Positions 1 to 11,128 of a stretch of 64,000 bases of DNA are shown in pieces (the first letter of the stretch is position 1; each line of letters opens with the position of its first letter). Source of the DNA: Nesterenkonia cremea (GTDB taxonomy: Bacteria > Actinomycetota > Actinomycetes > Actinomycetales > Micrococcaceae); contig NZ_BMIS01000005.1 of NCBI RefSeq assembly GCF_014642675.1, forward strand, positions 62,001 through 126,000, given 5' to 3'. The notes beneath the pieces were generated by a model that was not told the origin of the DNA, did not search any database, and was given only the letters and a program-made list of their open reading frames with translations. The translations under genes and the position numbers were made by a program.

Positions 1-582
1 GCCTACGGATTCGTCCGCCACACCCTGGGCCGGGACATCCTGGGTGAGAAGCACTTCAAGCCCTGGGTCCCCTTCCTGTTCGCCATCTTCTTCTTCGTCC
101 TGGTGAACAACCTCTTCGGAGCGGTCCCCGGCCTGCAGATGCCGACCTTCTCCCACGCCGGCCCGGCCTACGCCATGGCCCTGATCGTGTGGTTCGCCTG
201 GGTCGTCCTGGGCTTCAAGCTCCACGGCGGCAAGTTCATCAAGCTCGTGACCGTGCCCTCCGGCGTTCCGAAGTTCCTGCTTCCGCTGCTGGTGCCCATC
301 GAGTTCCTCTCCAACTTCGTCATCCGCCCGCTGACGCACTCGCTGCGTCTGATGGCTGTGATGCTCGCCGGCCACATCATCGTGATGCTCGCCGGCTCCG
401 GAGCCGAATTCATGATCACTCAGCAGGAGGGTCTGGGCAGCACCGGCCTGGGCGTGCTGATCCTGATCGGCTCCATCCCGCTGTACTTCCTCGAGCTCAT
501 CATGATGGTCCTGCAGGCATTCGTCTTCGCCCTGCTGACCGCCATCTACATCCAGGGCTCGATCGAAGCAGAAGCACACTGA
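1..582 (+). CDS. atpB: F0F1 ATP synthase subunit a, 5' end outside window
   Basis: This is the C-terminal 193 residues of the membrane subunit a, which forms the proton half-channels next to the c ring. The reading frame is open from base 1, so the start lies upstream. Hydrophobic helices alternate with short loops. The essential stator arginine is in the RPLTHSLRLMAVMLAGH segment. Compared with the E. coli pattern LRLFGNMYAGE, the position usually held by Asn is Val here. It is the first visible gene of the operon, 81 bp before atpE. The identity rests on this motif and the operon order. Confidence 0.95.
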   Translation, partial: AYGFVRHTLGRDILGEKHFKPWVPFLFAIFFFVLVNNLFGAVPGLQMPTFSHAGPAYAMALIVWFAWVVLGFKLHGGKFIKLVTVPSGVPKFLLPLLVPIEFLSNFVIRPLTHSLRLMAVMLAGHIIVMLAGSGAEFMITQQEGLGSTGLGVLILIGSIPLYFLELIMMVLQAFVFALLTAIYIQGSIEAEAH

Positions 583-619
583 CCTGAGTTTTCTGTCCGT
601 CCCCGACAAATCAGACTGT

Positions 620-638
620 CCCGGTGAAACGCACCGGG
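620..638 (+). promoter_or_regulatory. Intercistronic hairpin before atpE
   Basis: Perfect 7-bp stem CCCGGTG/CACCGGG with loop AAACG, lying between atpB and atpE and 25 nt upstream of the atpE start. It has no T-tract, so it is unlikely to be a terminator. An mRNA-processing or translation element for the high-copy c subunit is inferred. Confidence 0.4.
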
Positions 639-663
639 ATCGAGACTAGAAAGAGAGAATCAC

Positions 664-867
664 ATGGAAGGCACCCTGAACATGCTCGGTATGGGCATCG
701 CCGGTCTCGGCGCTGCCATCGCCATCGGTATGATCTTCGCGGCCTACATCAACGGTGTGGCCCGTCAGCCGGAGGCCCAGCGTGTCCTCCAGCCCATCGC
801 CATCCTCGGCTTCGCACTTGCTGAAGCGGTCTTCGTTCTGGCGATCGTCTTCGCCTTCGTGCTCTGA
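664..867 (+). CDS. atpE: F0F1 ATP synthase subunit c
   Basis: A 67-residue proteolipid that forms the rotating c ring. Two membrane helices are visible. The first carries the glycine-rich [14 protein letters not shown] packing motif. The polar loop contains the conserved ARQPE (residues 34-38) that contacts gamma and epsilon. The second helix holds the proton-carrying glutamate at about residue 54 in [10 protein letters not shown]. The residue after the glutamate is Ala rather than Ser or Thr, which fits a proton-coupled and not a sodium-coupled ring (inference from known c-ring signatures). The Shine-Dalgarno is AGAGAGA at 651-657. Hairpins lie on both sides of the gene. Confidence 0.96.
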   Translation: MEGTLNMLGMGIAGLGAAIAIGMIFAAYINGVARQPEAQRVLQPIAILGFALAEAVFVLAIVFAFVL

Positions 868-885
868 CACAGATCGTCACCGTGT

Positions 886-913
886 GAGGGGGTTCCGGGT
901 GCCCCGGACCCTC
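886..913 (+). promoter_or_regulatory. Intercistronic hairpin after atpE
   Basis: Inverted repeat GAGGG...TCCGGG, loop TGC, CCCGGA...CCCTC, lying 18 nt after the atpE stop and before atpF. No T-run follows, so read-through is expected. It could stabilise or delimit the atpE segment of the operon mRNA or attenuate downstream genes. Confidence 0.4.
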
Positions 914-947
914 TGAGACCGTCAGACTAGTGAAAATGGGTGAACAC

Positions 948-1499
948 ATGATCAGCGCAACTCTGATCCAGGCAGCCGAAGGCGACGCCAACCCGCTGTT
1001 TCCCAACCCCTGGGAAGCCCTGGTTGCCCTCATCGGCTTCGTCGTGCTGCTCTTCGTCGTCATCAAGTGGATCTGGCCGGCCTTCGAGAAGGCCTACCAG
1101 AACCGCGTCGAGGCGATCGAGGGTGGGCTCAACCAGGCTGAGCAGGCCAAGGCTGAGGCCGAGGCTCTGAAGGCTGAGTACGAGCAGAACCTGGCCGACG
1201 CCCGCGCCGAGGCCAGTCGCATGCGCGAAGAGGCACGTGCCGAGGGTGCCCAGATCGTCGCTGAGCACAAGGAGAAGGCCGCCGCAGAGGCAGCCCGCAT
1301 CACCGAGCAGGCTCAGCAGCATATCGTTGCCGAGCGCACTGCCGCTGCAGCATCTCTGCGTGCCGACGTCGGTTCCCTGGCAACCCAGCTGGCCAGCCGC
1401 ATCGTCGGTGAGGCGCTGGAGGACGACGCCCGCTCCCAGCGAGTGGTCGACCGCTTCCTCGAGGACCTCGACGCTGAACAGGCAGGAGCAGCTCAGTAA
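948..1499 (+). CDS. atpF: F0F1 ATP synthase subunit b
   Basis: Peripheral stalk subunit of about 183 residues. A single membrane helix (about residues 20-42, LVALIGFVVLLFVVIKWIW) is followed by a long charged, Ala/Glu-rich coiled coil that reaches up to the delta subunit. ATG at 948 was chosen because GGGTG lies 6 nt upstream. In-frame GTG 930 and ATG 936 are possible earlier starts with weaker ribosome-binding context. The stop overlaps the atpH start (TAATG), which implies translational coupling. Confidence 0.94.
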   Translation: MISATLIQAAEGDANPLFPNPWEALVALIGFVVLLFVVIKWIWPAFEKAYQNRVEAIEGGLNQAEQAKAEAEALKAEYEQNLADARAEASRMREEARAEGAQIVAEHKEKAAAEAARITEQAQQHIVAERTAAAASLRADVGSLATQLASRIVGEALEDDARSQRVVDRFLEDLDAEQAGAAQ

Positions 1500-2308
1500 T
1501 GGCATCGGCGACCAGCGAATCCATCGCAGCAGCACAGAAGGAGCTGGAGAGCACCTTTGCCCACGCCGATCTGGCCGTGGCCGACGAACTCTTCAGCGCC
1601 CTCGATGTGCTGGACGGCTCGGCAGCCCTGAGGCGCAGCTTCACCGACCCCTCCCGCGAGCCCCAGGTTCGCACGGGTCTGCTGAAGAACCTCTTCGGGT
1701 CCAAGCTCAAGAGCCCCACCAACAGCATCCTGGAGGCCCTGGTCTCCAAGCGGTGGAGCCGTGAGCGCGACCTCAGCGACGCCGTGGAGACCCTGGCTGT
1801 CTCCGTGGTGGCCGCACAGGCCGAGCGCACCGGACTGCAGGGCCTGGAGCAGCTGGAGTCCGCACTGCTGGGCTTCCGGCGCACCGTGTCCGGGTCCCAC
1901 GATGTCCAGCGTGCTCTGACCGAGCCCCAGGCTGGCGCCGAGGCCAAGCAGAAACTGGCCGCCAAGCTCTCACCGCAGGCTTCTGCGGAAGCTCGGCTGC
2001 TCATCGACCGGGCGGTGACCGCTCCGCGCGGCCTGCGTCCGGAGGCGCTGGTGGAGCGCTTCGCCGAACAGGTCGCCGCACGCCAGCAGCGCTGGATCGC
2101 GCAGGTCACTGTGGCCAAGGATCTCGACCAGGCCTACCGTGAGCGGCTCAGCACCAGCCTGAACCGCTACTTCGGCCGGGAGCTGAAGCTCGACGTCGTC
2201 GTCGACCCCGAGGTGGTCGGCGGCATCCGTGTGCAGGTGGGTGATGAGGTCGTGGACAACACTGCTGCGGCCAAGCTGAACGACCTGAACCGGAAACTGG
2301 CTAGTTAA
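1499..2308 (+). CDS. atpH: F0F1 ATP synthase subunit delta
   Basis: 269-residue stator subunit linking the b dimer to the top of the alpha3beta3 head. It is longer than the roughly 180 residues of E. coli delta, as is usual in actinobacteria, but it is not the b-delta fusion found in mycobacteria. The C-terminal half carries the recognisable OSCP/delta end, with [20 protein letters not shown] followed by a short amphipathic tail. The start codon overlaps the atpF stop, and atpA begins 56 bp after its stop. The identity rests on the operon position and this C-terminal motif. Confidence 0.93.
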   Translation: MASATSESIAAAQKELESTFAHADLAVADELFSALDVLDGSAALRRSFTDPSREPQVRTGLLKNLFGSKLKSPTNSILEALVSKRWSRERDLSDAVETLAVSVVAAQAERTGLQGLEQLESALLGFRRTVSGSHDVQRALTEPQAGAEAKQKLAAKLSPQASAEARLLIDRAVTAPRGLRPEALVERFAEQVAARQQRWIAQVTVAKDLDQAYRERLSTSLNRYFGRELKLDVVVDPEVVGGIRVQVGDEVVDNTAAAKLNDLNRKLAS

Positions 2309-2364
2309 TTTTGAACCACTCGGCCGCTCGCTGCGGCCATGATAGAGGAGAGCAGGGACTGCAG

Positions 2365-3987
2365 ATGGCCGACTTGACCATCAACGCCGACGACGTCCGC
2401 AATGCTTTGAACGAGTTCGCCGCGTCCTACGACCCGGGAAGCGCTGAGCGCACCGAGGTGGGACGCGTGATCTCCGCGGCCGACGGCATCGCACGTGTCG
2501 AGGGACTTCCCTCGACCATGGCCAACGAACTTCTTCGCTTCGAGGACGGCACTCTGGGCATGGCCCAGAACCTGGACACCCGAGAGATCGGTGTTGTGGT
2601 CCTGGGTGAGTTCTCCGGCATCGAAGAGGGCCAGGAGGTGACCCGCACCGGAGAGGTCCTCTCCGTACCGGTGGGTGACAACTTCCTGGGCCGCGTCGTG
2701 GATCCGCTGGGTAACCCCATCGACGATCTCGGCGCCATCGAGCCGGAGGGTCGCCGTCCCCTGGAGCTGCAGGCACCGTCGGTGATCCAGCGCCAGTCCG
2801 TGGGTGAGCCGCTGCAGACCGGCATCAAGGCGATCGACGCGATGATCCCGGTCGGCCGCGGCCAGCGCCAGCTGATCATCGGTGACCGTCAGACCGGTAA
2901 GACTGCGATCGCCCTGGACACCATCCTCAACCAGAAGGCGAACTGGGATTCCGGCGACGTCGACAAGCAGGTGCGCTGCATCTACGTCGCCGTCGGCCAG
3001 AAGGCCTCAACCATCGCCGGTGTGCGCCAGACCCTGGAAGAGCAGGGCGCTCTGGACTACACCACCATCGTGGCCGCACCTGCATCCGACCCGGCCGGCA
3101 CCAAGTACCTGGCGCCCTTCACCGGTTCGGCCATCGGCCAGCACTGGATGTACGGCGGCAAGCACGTCCTCATCATCTTCGATGACCTCTCCAAGCAGGC
3201 TGAGGCCTACCGTGCCGTGTCCCTGCTGCTGCGCCGTCCGCCGGGACGTGAGGCATTCCCCGGTGACGTCTTCTACCTCCACTCCCGTCTCCTGGAGCGC
3301 TGCGCGAAGCTCTCCGACGAGATGGGCGGCGGCTCGATGACCGGTCTTCCTCTGATCGAGACCAAGGCAAACGACGTCTCGGCCTTCATCCCGACCAACG
3401 TCATCTCCATCACCGATGGCCAGATCTTCCTGCAGTCGGACCTGTTCAACGCCAACCAGCGTCCCGCAGTGGACGTGGGCATCTCGGTGTCCCGCGTCGG
3501 TGGTGCCGCTCAGACCAAGGCGCTGAAGAAGGTCTCCGGCACGTTGAAGCTGGACCTGGCTCAGTACCGTGACATGCAGGCCTTCGCGATGTTCGCCTCG
3601 GACCTGGACCCGGCGACCCGCCAGCAGCTGACCCGCGGTGAGCGCCAGACCGAGCTGCTCAAGCAGGGCCAGTACCAGCCGTACCCGGTCGAGGAGCAGG
3701 TCGTCTCCATCTGGGCCGGCGGTGAGGGCCACCTCGACGACGTCGCCACCGCAGATGTGAAGCGTTTCGAGTCCGAGTGGATCGACCACCTGCGCCGGAA
3801 GACCGACGTGCTGACCAACATCGCCTCCACCGGCAAGCTCTCGGAGGACACCCTGAGCGGGCTGAACGAGGCCATCGTCGAGTTCAAGCGCAACTTCCAG
3901 GCTGAGGGCGGCGAGTCGCTGGTCGGCAACGAGCAGGCCGAGGCCCTGTCCGCCGAGGACATCAGCCAGGAGGAGATCGGCCGCTGA
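2365..3987 (+). CDS. atpA: F0F1 ATP synthase subunit alpha
   Basis: 540-residue regulatory nucleotide-binding subunit of F1. The P-loop GDRQTGKT is at residues 173-180, and the beta-barrel, nucleotide-binding and C-terminal helical domains follow in order. The catalytic arginine-finger region ([10 protein letters not shown]) is present. ATG 2365 ([10 protein letters not shown]) is preceded by the purine-rich GAGGAGAGCAGGGA at 2345-2358. The frame stays open upstream to 2311, but the extra 18 residues do not resemble the family. The C-terminal tail is acidic. The gene follows atpH in the standard order. Confidence 0.97.
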   Translation: MADLTINADDVRNALNEFAASYDPGSAERTEVGRVISAADGIARVEGLPSTMANELLRFEDGTLGMAQNLDTREIGVVVLGEFSGIEEGQEVTRTGEVLSVPVGDNFLGRVVDPLGNPIDDLGAIEPEGRRPLELQAPSVIQRQSVGEPLQTGIKAIDAMIPVGRGQRQLIIGDRQTGKTAIALDTILNQKANWDSGDVDKQVRCIYVAVGQKASTIAGVRQTLEEQGALDYTTIVAAPASDPAGTKYLAPFTGSAIGQHWMYGGKHVLIIFDDLSKQAEAYRAVSLLLRRPPGREAFPGDVFYLHSRLLERCAKLSDEMGGGSMTGLPLIETKANDVSAFIPTNVISITDGQIFLQSDLFNANQRPAVDVGISVSRVGGAAQTKALKKVSGTLKLDLAQYRDMQAFAMFASDLDPATRQQLTRGERQTELLKQGQYQPYPVEEQVVSIWAGGEGHLDDVATADVKRFESEWIDHLRRKTDVLTNIASTGKLSEDTLSGLNEAIVEFKRNFQAEGGESLVGNEQAEALSAEDISQEEIGR

Positions 3988-4037
3988 GGCCCTTCTTCCC
4001 CCTCTGATAAGCCTCCGGCCCAACAGGAAGGACAAGC

Positions 4038-6424
<2,387 letters not shown>

Positions 6425-6430
6425 TCGATC

Positions 6431-6697
6431 ATGGCTGAACTCGACGTCGAAGTCGTCGCGAGCGACCATGCCGTGTGGTCCGGAGCTGCCAAGGCGGTGC
6501 GCGGGCGCACCATCGAGGGCGACATGGGCATCCTGCCCGGCCACACTCCGGTGCTGTCGCTGCTCTCCGAGGGTGAGCTCGTCATCGAGCCCGTCCAGGG
6601 AGCGCCGGTGAAGGCTCAGGTCAACGGCGGGTTCTTCTCGGTGGACTCCGACCGGGTCACCATCGTCGCCGACGACGCTCAGCTCAGCGAGGGCTGA
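6431..6697 (+). CDS. atpC: F0F1 ATP synthase subunit epsilon
   Basis: 88 residues, which covers only the N-terminal beta-sandwich (about residues 1-85). The C-terminal two-helix inhibitory domain found in E. coli epsilon (about 138 residues) is absent, as in many actinobacteria. Conserved segments are [19 protein letters not shown] and [20 protein letters not shown]. It begins 6 nt after the atpD stop and is the last gene of the operon, with a strong terminator about 27 bp later. Confidence 0.94.
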   Translation: MAELDVEVVASDHAVWSGAAKAVRGRTIEGDMGILPGHTPVLSLLSEGELVIEPVQGAPVKAQVNGGFFSVDSDRVTIVADDAQLSEG

Positions 6698-6723
6698 GCG
6701 GCACTCTCACTTCACATGCACGC

Positions 6724-6761
6724 AAGCCCCGTATCCCTCCTCACGGAGGGGTGCGGGGCTT
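6724..6761 (+). terminator. Rho-independent terminator of the atp operon
   Basis: Hairpin with outer stem AAGCCCCG/CGGGGCTT, an inner stem CCCTCC/GGAGGG and loop TCAC, followed by TCGTGCTT. The paired outer CACG/CGTG extends it further. It separates atpC from nucS. Confidence 0.85.
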
Positions 6762-6784
6762 CGTGCTTCCCAGCGTGGGTCCGA

Positions 6785-6790
6785 TAAGAT
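6785..6790 (+). promoter_or_regulatory. -10 element TAAGAT of nucS (leaderless)
   Basis: TAAGAT ends 8 nt before GTG 6799, so transcription would start at or next to the first codon. No Shine-Dalgarno is present between them. Confidence 0.5.
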
Positions 6791-6798
6791 CGTGCATT

Positions 6799-7491
6799 GT
6801 GCGACTGGTGATTGCGACATGCTCGGTGAACTATTCCGGACGGCTGAACGCGCAGCTTCCGAGGGCCAAACGTCTCCTCATGGTCAAGGCGGACGGAGGT
6901 GTGCTCATCCACTCCGACGGCGGCTCCTATAAGCCGCTGAACTGGATGTCCCCGCCGGCCCGGATGAAGGTCTCTGAGCCGGACGATCAGCAGCGCGAGG
7001 CCGGCATCACCGAGGTCTGGACCGTCAATGCGGACAAGTCCGATGACACGCTGCGCATTCTCGTCTCCGAGGTGGAGCACGATTCCTCCCACGAGCTCGG
7101 CATGGATCCTGGCCTGATCAAGGACGGTGTGGAGTCGGATCTGCAGCGCCTGCTGGCCGAGCAGATCGAACGCCTGGGTGACGGACACAGCCTCATCCGC
7201 CGCGAACACCCGACGCCGATCGGCCCGGTGGACATTCTGGCCAAGGGCCCCGATGGTCATGTGGCCGTGGAGCTCAAACGCCGCGGCGACATCGACGGCG
7301 TGGAGCAGCTGACCCGCTACCTGGACCTGCTCAACCGCGATCCGCTGCTGGCTCCGGTGGAGGGCATCTTCGCCGCCCAGCAGATCAAGCCTCAGGCCCG
7401 CACCCTGGCCGAGGACCGCGGCATCCGCTGCGTGGTCCTCGACTATGACGAGATGCGCGGCGTGGACGACGCCGAGAGCCGCCTGTTCTGA
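6799..7491 (+). CDS. nucS: Endonuclease NucS (non-canonical mismatch repair)
   Basis: 230-residue DUF91-family endonuclease that cuts both strands at mismatches and replaces MutS/MutL in most actinobacteria. The N-terminal DNA-binding domain contains [15 protein letters not shown] and [10 protein letters not shown]. The RecB-like nuclease core carries the catalytic D145, E158 and K160 in GPVDILAK and VAVELKRRG. The extreme C-terminus, SRLF, resembles the short leucine-phenylalanine peptide with which NucS binds the DNA sliding clamp. GTG 6799 matches the family N-terminus (RLVIA) and sits 8 nt after a -10 hexamer, so an upstream in-frame ATG at 6751 inside the terminator was rejected. A small protein gene follows. 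Confidence 0.93.
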   Translation: MRLVIATCSVNYSGRLNAQLPRAKRLLMVKADGGVLIHSDGGSYKPLNWMSPPARMKVSEPDDQQREAGITEVWTVNADKSDDTLRILVSEVEHDSSHELGMDPGLIKDGVESDLQRLLAEQIERLGDGHSLIRREHPTPIGPVDILAKGPDGHVAVELKRRGDIDGVEQLTRYLDLLNRDPLLAPVEGIFAAQQIKPQARTLAEDRGIRCVVLDYDEMRGVDDAESRLF

Positions 7492-7529
7492 GCCGGGCTG
7501 TCGGGACCTGGGCCATCGGGATCTGAGCT

Positions 7530-7829
7530 ATGGGTAAGAAGCGGCGCGGCAGCAGCAAGTGGCAGCGGGAGCATCGCCCGCTCTCCACGGGCACCTTCGC
7601 GCCCGGCGGGATCTCGGCCGGGACGGTGAAGCGCCGCGGCCGTGAGTATCACGTCCGCTGGATCTCAGCGGCGGCCGCGCAGAAGAGCTACACCTGCCCG
7701 GGGTGCCATCGTGAGATTCCGCCGCAGACCCCTCATGTGGTCGTCTGGCCCGCCGATTCGATCTTCGGCGATGAGCATGCGGCGGGGGAGCGGCGCCACT
7801 GGCACCGCCACTGCTGGAAGATCTCCTGA
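7530..7829 (+). CDS. Small basic protein with Cys/His cluster, unknown function
   Basis: 99 residues. A basic N-terminus (MGKKRRGSSKWQREH) is followed by a region with CPGCHREI (residues 55-62) and a terminal HWHRHCW. The CxxC plus HxxHC spacing suggests a zinc-ribbon-like fold. Similar small proteins in actinobacteria are often labelled ATP/GTP-binding, but no P-loop is visible here. It lies 38 bp after nucS on the same strand and probably shares its transcript. It is convergent with the AI-2E-type permease 43 bp away. A DNA-related role is only a guess from charge and neighbour. Confidence 0.7.
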   Translation: MGKKRRGSSKWQREHRPLSTGTFAPGGISAGTVKRRGREYHVRWISAAAAQKSYTCPGCHREIPPQTPHVVVWPADSIFGDEHAAGERRHWHRHCWKIS

Positions 7830-7872
7830 AGCCTGCCGCTGGGGTGGGCCGCTGAAGGCGGCTCTGGTCAGC

Positions 7873-8943
7873 TCAACGGTTCTCCTGGCGGATGATGACC
7901 ACTTCACGGATCAGCAGCATCAGGGCCGCCGCCGTCGGGATGGCCATGAGCGCGCCGAGGACACCCAGCAGCGAGCCGCCGGCGATCACTGAGATCACAG
8001 CCACCGCCGCGGGGATCTTCACCGCCCGGGACATGATGCGCGGGGAGACGAAGTAGGCCTCGATCTGCAGGTAGATGAAGTAGATCAGGCCGAAGGTCAG
8101 GGCGGTCTGCCAGTCCACGGTCAGCGCGAAGAGCGTGACGATGGTGCCTCCGGTGACCGGTCCCACCAGCGGGATGAAGGCCAGGATTCCGGCCAGCACG
8201 GCGAAGAGCGCCCCGAAGGGGACTCCGGCGATGCTGATGGCGATATAGGCCACGATGCCGTTGATCAGCGCCACACAGCCCTGGCCGATCACGTAGTAGC
8301 CCACGCCGTTGAGGATGCGGTCGCCCAGCTGCCGGACGCGCATGCGCCGTGAGCGCGGGGTCAGGTTGTAGGCCCAAGACTTCATGGCTGGCAGCGAGGC
8401 GAGGAAGTAGAGGGCCAGCACAGCCACCACGAGCATGCCGAAGCCTGTGGTCACGATGGCGGTGCCCACGCCGAAGAGCCCACCCAGGGCATTGGTGATG
8501 TTGGTGGGGTCCTGGGCGAAGCGGTTGACCTCGGAGAGGACCATGTCTTGGATCTCGAAGTCCTCGTCCAGGCGCTGGAACCAGTTCGAGTGGGAGATGT
8601 CGTTGATCATCCCCGGCAGCGAAGTGATGAATCGGGTCATCTGGTGGGTGAGCGTAGGCGCCACAGCGGCGATGAAGGTGCCGACCGCGCCCAGGAAGAC
8701 CAGCGTGGTGGCGAGCACGCCCACCGGCCGGGGGAGACCGGCCTTCTCCAGGGCGCGGACCACGGGGTTCAGGCCCAGGGCGATGAACAGCGCAGCGCCG
8801 ATCCAGACCAGCAGCTGTGTGTTGGCCTGAGCCACCAAGAAGATCAGCAGCGCCAGGCCGACGCCCACGGTGAACATGAAGCCGCTGTAGATCGGTCGTG
8901 TGGCATAGACCGGCTGCAACGGACGTTCGTGCTCCTCAGTCAC
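7873..8943 (-). CDS. AI-2E family transporter (YdiK/PerM type)
   Basis: 356-residue polytopic membrane protein. Two N-terminal helix pairs (about residues 20-75), a soluble middle section (about 90-150) and a C-terminal set of four or more helices match the AI-2E transporter family. The glycine-rich FIPLVGPVTGGTIVTLFAL and the final PTAAALMLLIREV are typical. Substrates in this family are mostly unproven; export of autoinducer-2 or sodium-proton antiport has been reported for individual members. GTG 8943 is preceded by AGGAGGG. It diverges from the acidic membrane protein, sharing a 100-bp promoter region. Confidence 0.9.
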   Translation of the reverse strand: MTEEHERPLQPVYATRPIYSGFMFTVGVGLALLIFLVAQANTQLLVWIGAALFIALGLNPVVRALEKAGLPRPVGVLATTLVFLGAVGTFIAAVAPTLTHQMTRFITSLPGMINDISHSNWFQRLDEDFEIQDMVLSEVNRFAQDPTNITNALGGLFGVGTAIVTTGFGMLVVAVLALYFLASLPAMKSWAYNLTPRSRRMRVRQLGDRILNGVGYYVIGQGCVALINGIVAYIAISIAGVPFGALFAVLAGILAFIPLVGPVTGGTIVTLFALTVDWQTALTFGLIYFIYLQIEAYFVSPRIMSRAVKIPAAVAVISVIAGGSLLGVLGALMAIPTAAALMLLIREVVIIRQENR

Positions 8944-8959
8944 GGACTGACCCTCCTGA

Positions 8960-8989
8960 TTGTAATCGTATTGTTACCTACGGTATCCT
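8960..8989 (+). promoter_or_regulatory. Promoter for the acidic membrane protein gene
   Basis: TTGTAA at 8960-8965 and TATCCT at 8984-8989 are separated by 18 bp, within a lower-GC divergent intergenic region. The imperfect palindrome GTAA-N8-TTAC at 8962-8977 overlaps the -35 and could be an operator. Confidence 0.45.
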
Positions 8990-9043
8990 AGAGGGCTGGA
9001 TCAGCCCACTGTCTTTTCACCATTCCATAAGGACTGTCGTCTC

Positions 9044-11101
9044 GTGCGTTTTATCTCATCCATCATTGCCTTCGTCCTAGGCCTGGCTGCTCTCGGCACC
9101 GGGATCGGTCAGCTGACCGCCTGGGCGCCGGAGACCAGCACCGTCGTCGAAAGCGAGGAGGCTGAGGGCGAGGCCCCGCTGACCGTGATCACCGAGGACG
9201 TCGTGGACCCCGAGTCGGACCGCGACACCTTCACCATCGAGGCTGAGGGCGAGTACACCGTCGCCCTGGCCCGCCTGCACGATATCGAGTCTTGGGTGGA
9301 TGGCGCCGCTCACGTGCGTGTCGATGACGTCGTCGAGGACGGCGAAGGCGGCGGCAGCTGGGACGTGGAGTACCTCGAGGGTGAGACTGAGGTCCCCAAC
9401 CCCTCCGACTCCGATATGTGGGTCGCCACCGAGACCACTGAGGGCCCCATGGACTACCAGTGGGCCGCCCCGGATCAGTCCGGCGAGTGGGCACTGATGC
9501 TCTTCCGCGACGGCGGTGAGCCGGCCCCGGCTCAGTTCACCACGGAGATCACCGCGGAGGAGGACACGGCGCTGCCGGTGATCCTCATCGTCCTGGGAGC
9601 CCTGGGCATCCTGCTGGGCATCGTGCTGTTCTACTGGGCTCTGGCCGCGCGTCGGGCCCAGCGTGAGGAGCAGGGCGAGGAGACCGCTGAGCACGAAGGT
9701 GCTGCGCAGGAGGAGCCCGCACAGGTCGACGCCGCACAGACCTCTGAGCAGGCCGCCGTCGCCGGTGCTGCCGCCGGTGCCGCCACCGGTGCTGCCGCCG
9801 CAGGCTCCGAGCAGGAGTCTGAGGAGGATGCCGCTGAAGACGCATCCGAGGCTGAGGAGACCTCTGCCGAGGACGAGACCACTGTGATCCCTGCTGCCGC
9901 TGAGGAGGACGACGTGAACGGTGAGGGCGAGGACGACCAGCGCGGTGGCTGGAAGCGCTCCTCCGTGGCCACTGCTGCGGCAGTCGCCATCGCGCTGAGC
10001 CCCTCGGCTCTGACCACTGCTCAGGATGAGGCTGACGAGCAGCCCCAGCAGGAGCAGCAGCCCGAGCAGGACGACGCCGCCCAGCAGGACGCCGCTGAGG
10101 ACGAGGGCGAGGAGCCCGCTCAGCAGGAGCCCGCTCAGCAGGACGATCAGGACGCTGAGGAGACCCCGGGCGCCGAGGAGGAGATCTCCGAGGAGGACGG
10201 GACCCCCGGCGAGGATCCTGAGACCCAGGAGTACTCCGTGCTGGTGGACAGCCAGCTCGAGCGCATCCTGGAGGACATCGCCGGCGTCGTCGCCGAGGGT
10301 GACGAGGCAGGCGACGCGGAGCTGCTCGAGGACCGTGTGGACGGCAACGCCCTGGACGTCCGCGAGCTGTCTTACCGCAACAGCGAGATCAGCGACAACG
10401 CTGAGCCCGAGCCCATCGGCACTGAGGTCCTCTCCGCCGCTGTGACCTCGGAGCAGGACTTCCCGCGCCAGGCCATCGTCATCACCCAGCATGAGGATGC
10501 GGAGCTGCCGCAGGTGCTGATGCTGGAGCAGGAGTCCCCCCGCGAGAACTATAAGCTGACCCAGGCCGTCACCATGGACCCCTCGGCCGAGTTCCCCGGC
10601 CTGTCCACTGAGGACGGCGGCGTGGGCGCCGTCAGCCCCTCCTCGGAGACCGCACGGTTCCCCGCGGATCTGGCCGTGGAGCGCACTGCGGTCTTCCTGA
10701 ACAGCGCCGACTACTACTTCGGCATGCACGTCCAGGAGAGTGCCTACATCGAGGACCTGCAGAGCTACCAGCAGGAGGTCCGCGACTCCGCCCCGGATGT
10801 CACCGTCTCCTACACCCGTCCGCTCAACGACGCTGCCGCGCTGCGTCTTCCCGACGGCTCCGTGCTGGCAGTGGGAAGCTTCGACGCCACCGAGCAGCTG
10901 CGTCCCGATGAGGAGGGTGCTGCGATCAACTTCGGTGAGGAGGGCCTGCTCAACGAGCTGGCCGGCACCAGCTCCACCACTGACGATGCCGACATCCTCA
11001 GCCGCGAGTCGCTGATCCTGCACATCCCCGCTGAGGAGGACGAGCAGATCACGGTCCTGGGTGTCGACTATATTGTCAGTGACGTGAACATCCACGAGTG
11101 A
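9044..11101 (+). CDS. Large acidic membrane-anchored protein, unknown function
   Basis: 685 residues in two blocks. Block one (about 1-205) has an N-terminal signal anchor (FISSIIAFVLGLAALGTGIG), an extracytoplasmic domain and a membrane helix at about 178-200 followed by a basic stop-transfer AARRAQR. Block two begins after a highly acidic Glu/Ala/Gln linker. It has its own hydrophobic stretch (SSVATAAAVAIALSPSALTTAQ, about 305-326), a second acidic Gln-rich linker, and a C-terminal folded domain (about 400-685). The layout looks like two secreted proteins joined. GTG 9044 has AAGGA at 9028-9032. It is followed 27 bp later by the YbbN-like gene. I do not recognise a catalytic motif. Confidence 0.8.
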   Translation: MRFISSIIAFVLGLAALGTGIGQLTAWAPETSTVVESEEAEGEAPLTVITEDVVDPESDRDTFTIEAEGEYTVALARLHDIESWVDGAAHVRVDDVVEDGEGGGSWDVEYLEGETEVPNPSDSDMWVATETTEGPMDYQWAAPDQSGEWALMLFRDGGEPAPAQFTTEITAEEDTALPVILIVLGALGILLGIVLFYWALAARRAQREEQGEETAEHEGAAQEEPAQVDAAQTSEQAAVAGAAAGAATGAAAAGSEQESEEDAAEDASEAEETSAEDETTVIPAAAEEDDVNGEGEDDQRGGWKRSSVATAAAVAIALSPSALTTAQDEADEQPQQEQQPEQDDAAQQDAAEDEGEEPAQQEPAQQDDQDAEETPGAEEEISEEDGTPGEDPETQEYSVLVDSQLERILEDIAGVVAEGDEAGDAELLEDRVDGNALDVRELSYRNSEISDNAEPEPIGTEVLSAAVTSEQDFPRQAIVITQHEDAELPQVLMLEQESPRENYKLTQAVTMDPSAEFPGLSTEDGGVGAVSPSSETARFPADLAVERTAVFLNSADYYFGMHVQESAYIEDLQSYQQEVRDSAPDVTVSYTRPLNDAAALRLPDGSVLAVGSFDATEQLRPDEEGAAINFGEEGLLNELAGTSSTTDDADILSRESLILHIPAEEDEQITVLGVDYIVSDVNIHE

Positions 11102-11128
11102 TGCGCAACCGATACTGAGAGGTGTCAA

